A stretch of DNA of 64,000 nt, taken from positions 6,134,884 through 6,198,883 of the forward strand of contig OX359199.1 of assembly GCA_947172415.1 (NCBI GenBank), in the 5' to 3' direction. Shown in pieces: positions 58,520-64,000 of this stretch. How positions within the stretch are numbered: position 1 is the stretch's first letter; each line of letters begins with the position of its first letter. Under the pieces are notes generated by a model. It was given only the letters and a program-made list of their open reading frames with translations. It searched no databases and was not told the origin of the DNA. Both the position numbers and the translations under genes were made by a program. The stretch is from Chondrosia reniformis (lineage: Eukaryota; Porifera; Demospongiae; Chondrillida; Chondrillidae).

Positions 58520-60016
58520 ATGTGGTTCCTTTCTGCTCCCCAATTTTGGATTACCCTGATCCTTATAATGCTGGCAGCAGCATTGCTTTTCAGCAGAGCT
58601 CGAGGTCATCCTACTCGTAAGGAGCCGCCGGGACCCTGGGGTCTACCTCTCCTTGGCTACCTGCCCTTCGTGGGAAGGAAGATGCACCTCAAGCTAACTG
58701 ACCTTGCTAAGAGATACGGCGATGTCTATCAGATTCGACTTGGAAGTCGCAAGATAATTGTAGTGAACGGCCAAAGAGCTATCAAGAATGCGCTGGTAGG
58801 AAAAAACGATTTCGCAGGAAGACCAGATTTTTATTCTTACCGCACATTTAGCAAATCTTCTGGAGAGGGAAATCTTGGAGGTTTTGAAACATATTCACCA
58901 GAATACATGGCTAAAAAACAAGCTTTAGTCAGAATTATTCACTCCTTCACTCATAATCGTCGAGAGGAGCTTGGTAAAGTAGCGCAGGAGGCTCTAGACT
59001 ATCTTGTCGGTGAAATTGAGAAGCGTGATGGCGAGCCCTTTCATCCTGAACCGATCCTGTATCGTACTGTTTCCATTATAATGGGTTATATCTGTTATGG
59101 CAAAGAGTATGATAAGGATTCGCCTCATGTAACTCAGCTACTAAATACAGCCAATAATTTTGGAAAGCTAGTGGCATTTGGCGTTTTGTACGATTACATT
59201 CCTGTCATTGGATTTTTGTTGAAAGACAGACTAAAGAAATTTGAAGAGTTACTGCAGATATTGTCAGAATGTCAGGAAAAAATGGCACCTGCCAGCAAAG
59301 AAGCTCTCTTAAAAACATATGAAGAATCAAAGAAAACTGTGGACAAAGAGGGAAAAGCTTTTATAATTACTGAAGATAATGTTGCAGACATTGCACGCCA
59401 ATTATTTAGTGCTGGTTTTGGACAAATAGCAACAACTCTTGATTGGGCTATAATGTTGATGGCAGTACATCCAGAAGTGCAGCAGAAAGTGCAGAAGGAG
59501 ATTGAGGATGTTGTTGGACTAGGTAGTGAAATCCAGTTTGATGATGAGAAAAGACTTCCTTACACTGTTGCAACTGTTCATGAAGTGTTGCGATACCATT
59601 CAATGGCACCACTGGCAATCACACACTCCACCATCTGTGACACTGAACTAGATGGTTACTTCATTCCAAAAGACACTGCTGTCATTATCAACTTGTACTC
59701 AGTACATAGAGACAGCACTCTATTTCCCAACCCTGATACCTTTGACCCTGACAGATTTATAAAGGAGGACGGTAGCCTGAACAAGGAAGTGATGAATAAT
59801 GTCATACCCTTCAGTTTGGGTCAGAGACGCTGTTTTGCAGAATCTCTCTCTCGCTTGGAGATCTTTGTTTTCTTTGCCTCCCTTCTATCTCGCTGCACCA
59901 TAGAGGAGTCCCCAGATCACCCACTGGACCCCAACAATCACGTGCTGACCTTTGGGCTATCCCTGAACCCCTATAAGGTCATCATTCGATCAAGGACTGA
60001 TGACAAGGAGGATTAA
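58520..60016 (+). CDS. intronless microsomal cytochrome P450
   Basis: Single exon, 498 residues. N-terminal membrane anchor (FWITLILIMLAAALLF), proline-rich hinge (PPGPWGLPLLGYLPFVG), ExxR (EVLR in ATVHEVLRYHS), PERF-type FDPDRF, and heme-binding loop PFSLGQRRCFAES with the Cys ligand. The family consensus ends C-x-G; here it is C-F-A. The I-helix reads SAGFGQIATTLDW where CYP1/2/17-type enzymes have AGxDT: the acid-alcohol pair is replaced by Gly-Gln. Overall it resembles the CYP2 clan (CYP1/17-like). Substrate unknown. It sits between two RING-macro paralogues on the opposite strand. Lack of introns among intron-rich neighbours suggests an old retrocopy or intron loss. Confidence 0.93.
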   Translation: MWFLSAPQFWITLILIMLAAALLFSRARGHPTRKEPPGPWGLPLLGYLPFVGRKMHLKLTDLAKRYGDVYQIRLGSRKIIVVNGQRAIKNALVGKNDFAGRPDFYSYRTFSKSSGEGNLGGFETYSPEYMAKKQALVRIIHSFTHNRREELGKVAQEALDYLVGEIEKRDGEPFHPEPILYRTVSIIMGYICYGKEYDKDSPHVTQLLNTANNFGKLVAFGVLYDYIPVIGFLLKDRLKKFEELLQILSECQEKMAPASKEALLKTYEESKKTVDKEGKAFIITEDNVADIARQLFSAGFGQIATTLDWAIMLMAVHPEVQQKVQKEIEDVVGLGSEIQFDDEKRLPYTVATVHEVLRYHSMAPLAITHSTICDTELDGYFIPKDTAVIINLYSVHRDSTLFPNPDTFDPDRFIKEDGSLNKEVMNNVIPFSLGQRRCFAESLSRLEIFVFFASLLSRCTIEESPDHPLDPNNHVLTFGLSLNPYKVIIRSRTDDKED

Positions 60017-60282
60017 CATTTTCCAGATTAAATTGAAAGGCAGTACTGACATGCATAAACACTAATGATATATTATATTTTGGCACAAACTTTTATTTAC
60101 TATAACTTACATTCCTTGGTATTAATAGAGTATATATCATGCAGAGGTTATATAATACATATGTATACAGAAAAAAATTGATTTATTGCAACCATTCAAA
60201 TTATAAGTAAAGTAAACTTAAAAATATTTGAAATTGTGTACTGTATAAGACCTATGTACAAAGAAATGTACGTAGTTTCAAC
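60017..60282. other. convergent 3' region of P450 and RING-macro 2
   Basis: 266 bp of AT-rich sequence between converging stop codons; presumably two 3' UTRs. Confidence 0.5.
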
Positions 60283-62409
60283 TTAGTCCTTCTGCAAACC
60301 ATCTCTCTTTCCTTTAAAGTACTTCTTAAAAGTGGTAAATATATACTTTTCAAAAATGATAAGTCGTATCTCTTTCAATGGACAGTCTTTGGGGTATTCA
60401 TAGTCCAAACATGTATCAATTAGCACTTTAGCCACAACCTGTCCATACATATACAGATATATTAGATAGAGCAACATCACATCCACTATACAACCTAATT
60501 AATGCAAACAGTTGAACTGCTTCGGTATGAAAATTCACATCTTCCAAAACTTAAGCATATAAGAATACTTACACTGCTATCCATTCCATAATGACCAGCT
60601 GATATAGAAGGTAGTGCTAGTGAGGTCACCTTCAGCTGGATTGCAGACTTCAGCACATTCATGCAAGCCAACCTCAGCAACGACTCTGCCATCTGTAACT
60701 TATACCTGTAGACATTTGGGGCTACCACAGCGATCACATAATTGCACTTGAGGTTCCCCTCCGATCCAAATGCAATCGCGTCACCAGTGCTCACATGCCC
60801 GTGCTCTTTGGCATAAGCAGTTGTGACCTTCTGCAGGTAGCCTCCACTGGCCCTGTTCACCACACCAGCAAGGCCGCCTGTGTGCTTAAGGGTTGTATCT
60901 GTTGATGTGATGATTGCATCAACAACCTCCTCCACAATATTCCCATATTTTAGCTGCAAGCAAGGAACACCACTGCATTGGTTGGCTATCTCAAGAGGTC
61001 TCAAGGAGCTATAAAGGCATACAGTCAATACTGCATGAAATGTGAGAAGATTAACTGGACTGGAGCACGCTCACCTCATCTCATCCTGCCCAAGGTAATC
61101 ATCATCAGTATATCGGTTAGCTTCATCTGAACCCTTACAGTACTTGCTTGATACCTTCTGCTTCTTCAGTCTTGAGTCTGAGCTCCTCATTCCAAAGAAC
61201 TTTGCTACTTGTTTACGTTTTCCTTCCTTAGGTACCTTTAAACTAAGTTCTTTGTCTTCTTCTAATATATGGAAATGGAGAGAAACAACACTCTAAGCAA
61301 TTGACAGAAACTTTAGTACATTTCAAATTGAGCCAGAAGATGCTAGTTCAATCAAAAAGCTACCAAATATACTATATACAGTTTAATTATGGTATATTGC
61401 TTTGCCAACACATAACAGCTTATTTGAGCTGTGAAAGACAAATGCTAAAAATAACCTTCTTTCAGTGTCTCTTCTACAGGACTCTCCTTTAGATCATTCT
61501 CCCTGCTCACGGAGGCCACATTAGCTGCCTCGTACTGATCCAGTCGCTCCTCAAGTAGTACAATTTTCTTCTCACTCACTACTAGCTGCTCCTCCAAGAC
61601 AGAGTTGCGTTTCTCTACTAGGTCCATCTTCTCCACCAACATCTCCATGTGGTTTTGGATACACGTGTCCAGGTGGTCCTTCAATTCCTTTCTCCTCAGC
61701 TCAAGATGGCACCCAACCCTTTCAAAGGTACAGCTTACCGGCTGAAAGGGGCAGCTCTCCAAGTGATCTGACAGCTCACAGCGTGGGAAGGACTTTAGCT
61801 CACAAGAGTTGGGACAAACTGTTGGAAACTTGTTACACACTGAAAAGTGGTCCACTAAGCTGCGTTTAATATGGTACAAAAATGCAAAATATCAGAATAT
61901 ATTCAATGAGAATCAGTATATATGTACTTTTGTCCAGTTGCCTTCACTTCGCAGTAGGGACACTTTTGAAGTCTACACGGACAGTCCTCTTCAACATGAT
62001 TGCCTAGCTCTTTCCGTCCTACCTCGCGTCCGCACCCCAGAGGACACTTTACTTGCACAAACTGACAAGGCCCAACCTCCTGACCCACACTCAAATGTGC
62101 TTCGATGTTGGCCAGCGGACCCGTCCACTCGCACCCGGAACTTCTCAGCTCGCAGTACACCTTCAGATCTCTGGTTCGGTTGCGTTCCTTTCGATTCAGC
62201 AACGTATGGGTCACGTCCATCTTGCAGAGAGGACAAGGCTTGCCTTTCTCTCTCACTTCATTGATACAAGTGAAGCAGAAGTGATTCCCACAACAGCTGG
62301 TGAGATGCGGCTCTCTCATCACGAGGAGGCAGACTGGACACTCTAGCTCGGACGGAGGAGCGTCGAGGAAATCATATCCATAGCCTCCGGATGTACTCTC
62401 TGACGCCAT
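60283..62409 (-). CDS. RING - TRAF zinc finger - coiled coil - macrodomain protein 2
   Basis: Five exons: 61928-62409, 61456-61859, 61075-61261, 60573-61008, 60283-60438; 554 residues. RING, TRAF fingers and coiled coil are nearly identical to gene 1 (only a few changes such as LELRRK for LELKRK). The linker is shorter and different but keeps an aromatic motif (VAKFFG; gene 1 has LAQYFG) next to basic residues. The macrodomain is clearly diverged: LQLKYGNIVEEVVDAIITST, GGLAGVVNRASGGYLQ, GDAIAFGSEGNLKCNYVI, LALPSISAGHYGMD, IDTCLDYEYPKDCPLKEIRL. Intron 2 uses GTTATT as donor, the weakest join. Probable function as for gene 1, with a different ADP-ribose-type ligand or partner. It is divergent from the CSN1 gene. 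Confidence 0.9.
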
Positions 62410-62523
62410 TTTGGCTGAGAATGGTCTGGTTGTGCATTTCCTTCATTTTTAGTTGCGCAAGAATGCCTGAATTATGCGGCTGACTTGCGTTTTTCATGCG
62501 TTTTTGTCAAGTCAAAAGAAAAA
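62410..62523. promoter_or_regulatory. divergent promoter region, RING-macro 2/CSN1
   Basis: 114 bp between divergent start codons; no specific binding site recognised. Confidence 0.5.
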
Positions 62524-64000
62524 ATGGATGCCACTGGACAAGTATATAATTTTTCTGCAATGTGTTTTTGGCCTTTACCTGTTCGCACGTATAGTTTTAT
62601 CTCACTTGTCGTTTTAGGCTGAATACGAGGAGCCGATGCAAGTTGATGATGCGGCTAATCACTTGGAAGAAGCAGCTGTTGAACCTTTTGTGGTGGAAAA
62701 TTCAAACTTTGTAAGCACTAGATGCTTTAAATTTTAGGAATGTCATTTTGCCCCCCTTCCCCCCCCCCCCGGCCCCAAGTTCTGTGCAACTCTGCCTTCA
62801 CCTCTTACTTTTCCAGGTTAACTTTTTGTGCTACTCTACTGACCTAAATAACATTATTATTCAATAATCATACCTAAATCAAAAGATATTTATTGCTAAT
62901 ATGCTGATTGGAGAGGGTGAGAATAATTCGTGTCGTGCGGTTATATTAAGGCCTTTTCACACTGCAAATGGTTAATGCGCATCCAGTTTGCCAGTGTGAA
63001 AAGGCCTTTAGTGATTGCTTTATATTTGCCATTAGTTAGTTCAGAATTATGTTGGCCAAACTAGAAAATATTTATGCAGCAGAATTCAATACCATAGTCT
63101 CCTCCCCCCATATTTGCTTGATAGTAGTTTGAATAGTTAGCATGTGAGGCTTATTAAGGGGGGGGATGTGTGCAATCATATATTCACTCAATGCCTTGCA
63201 GGAGTTGGATACGGTTGTTATGAGTTATGAAGGTTTAGCCAGAGTTCAGAGGCTTCTCTTTGTAGCTGCTCACTGTCCTGTACTAGAAGTGGAAGCTCTA
63301 AAGTAAGTATCCTTGTATGCCGTCACTACAGGTTCACATGAGAGTCATTGTAACTAATGGTGTATTGTCTGGTCTTGTGCAGAATGTGTCTTGCGACTGT
63401 ACAACAGACATACAATACTGGACTGTATGCAAACATACGCAAGCAACTCCAACAATGGTGAGAATACCTGATACATATGTATGTATACTTTAGCTATTCC
63501 CTAAGTTGTGTATTGTTCAAATGACCAAAGGTACTTAATGAAGTGCAATAGACACAACTATATATATGTAACTTGTGGATGTCTGCTAATTTTAGAGTGG
63601 CTGTTGTAATCTCAGTACACACATTTATATGTATACCTGTGTGTATCATGTGTATCACATTTATATGTATACCTGTGTGTATATGTACATACTGTTCTGT
63701 TGTAGTACTCAAGATGTGAGGTTAGGACCAGATTCTGCAGAAGCTGTTGAATTTGTGCAAAGTACAAACAGAAAGGCTGCGATAAGAGTAAGTCAACCTG
63801 TTATCTCCTTGTGTAACCACAACTGTGAGACTTTGTGTGTTTACTATTTCTATTTGTGCTCCAAAGTTTGAAAGGTTAGATGCAGATTTGAAGAGTTACC
63901 GTAGTAACTCACTAAAAGAGAGCATAAGGTGAGTGTTGTACGTATATTGCCTCATATAGTAGTTAGTAGTGGTAGTTATCTTAAGAATTGATGGTACGTG
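62524..64000 (+). CDS. GPS1: COP9 signalosome subunit 1 (partial, runs off the window)
   Basis: Exons seen: 62524-62541, 62618-62710, 63202-63302, 63383-63457, 63706-63787, 63867-63928, followed by a GTGAGT donor; later exons lie beyond 64000. The protein starts MDATGQ, then AEYEEPMQVDDAANHLEEAA, and has the CSN1 N-terminal helical repeats: YEGLARVQRLLFVAAHCPVL, EVEALKMCLATVQQTYNTGL, YANIRKQLQQ, FERLDADLKSYRSNSLKESI. The last matches the conserved 'LD.DLKNYKSNSIKESIRRG' of CSN1/GPS1. CSN1 is a scaffold subunit of the deneddylase that regulates cullin-RING ligases; the PCI domain would lie outside this window. Confidence 0.88.
62948..63008. repeat. 61-bp foldback sequence in CSN1 intron 2
   Basis: Perfect 17-bp inverted arms AAGGCCTTTTCACACTG (62948-62964) and CAGTGTGAAAAGGCCTT (62992-63008), with partial further pairing (GCAAATGG/CCAGTTTGC) around a short loop. 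It resembles a minimal MITE or a stable RNA hairpin. A C-rich run (62757-62775) lies upstream. Confidence 0.85.

Noticed and set aside
57878-62346. Plus-strand open frames over the two RING exons
   Set aside because: They mirror the duplicated RING exons and have no independent homology or splice support.

Overview
The window looks like a gene-dense segment of an early-branching animal genome, most likely a demosponge. This is inferred from many short GT-AG introns, 38-350 bp gaps between genes, metazoan proteins (TDRD, beta-TrCP, TRAF-type zinc fingers, Death-ankyrin, FReD, VWA) and abundant small transposons and minisatellites. No RNA gene or CRISPR array was recognised. Gene models were built by hand from splice sites and reading phase, and nearly every exon chain closes in frame.

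Layout. 1-1160: 63-bp minisatellite. 1430-3200: possible TPR remnants and a dispersed repeat copy. 3447-4771 (-): novel small membrane protein. 4847-8092 (-): VWA receptor with a complete second VWA exon nested inside the first. 8467-11581 (-): WDR76. 11669-13142 (+): FAHD2-type hydrolase. 13512-23075 (+): three tandem carbohydrate sulfotransferase genes (first copy broken), interrupted by small DNA transposons. 23171-25225 (-): TAF9, whose last exon was partly copied along with the sulfotransferase duplications. 25884-31963 (-): Death-ankyrin protein. 32223-33223 (+): secreted fibrinogen-related protein. 33416-35465 (-): PBDC1. 35813-41813 (+): beta-TrCP. 42134-50234 (+): giant RRM-MYND-multi-Tudor protein. 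50897-55470: gene fragment, dispersed repeat and 105-bp satellite. 56029-58481 (-) and 60283-62409 (-): two paralogous RING-TRAF-zinc-finger-coiled-coil-macrodomain proteins flanking an intronless cytochrome P450 (58520-60016, +). 62524-end (+): COP9 signalosome subunit 1, cut by the window edge.

Themes. Ubiquitin and related machinery recurs (beta-TrCP, CSN1, WDR76, two RING proteins). Several pairs are divergent with very short shared promoters (WDR76/FAHD2, PBDC1/beta-TrCP, RING-macro 1/P450, RING-macro 2/CSN1). The most striking system is the RING-TRAF-macrodomain pair: one polypeptide joins a ubiquitin-ligase-type module to an ADP-ribose-binding-type module, a pairing that vertebrates make with two proteins (DTX3L and PARP9).
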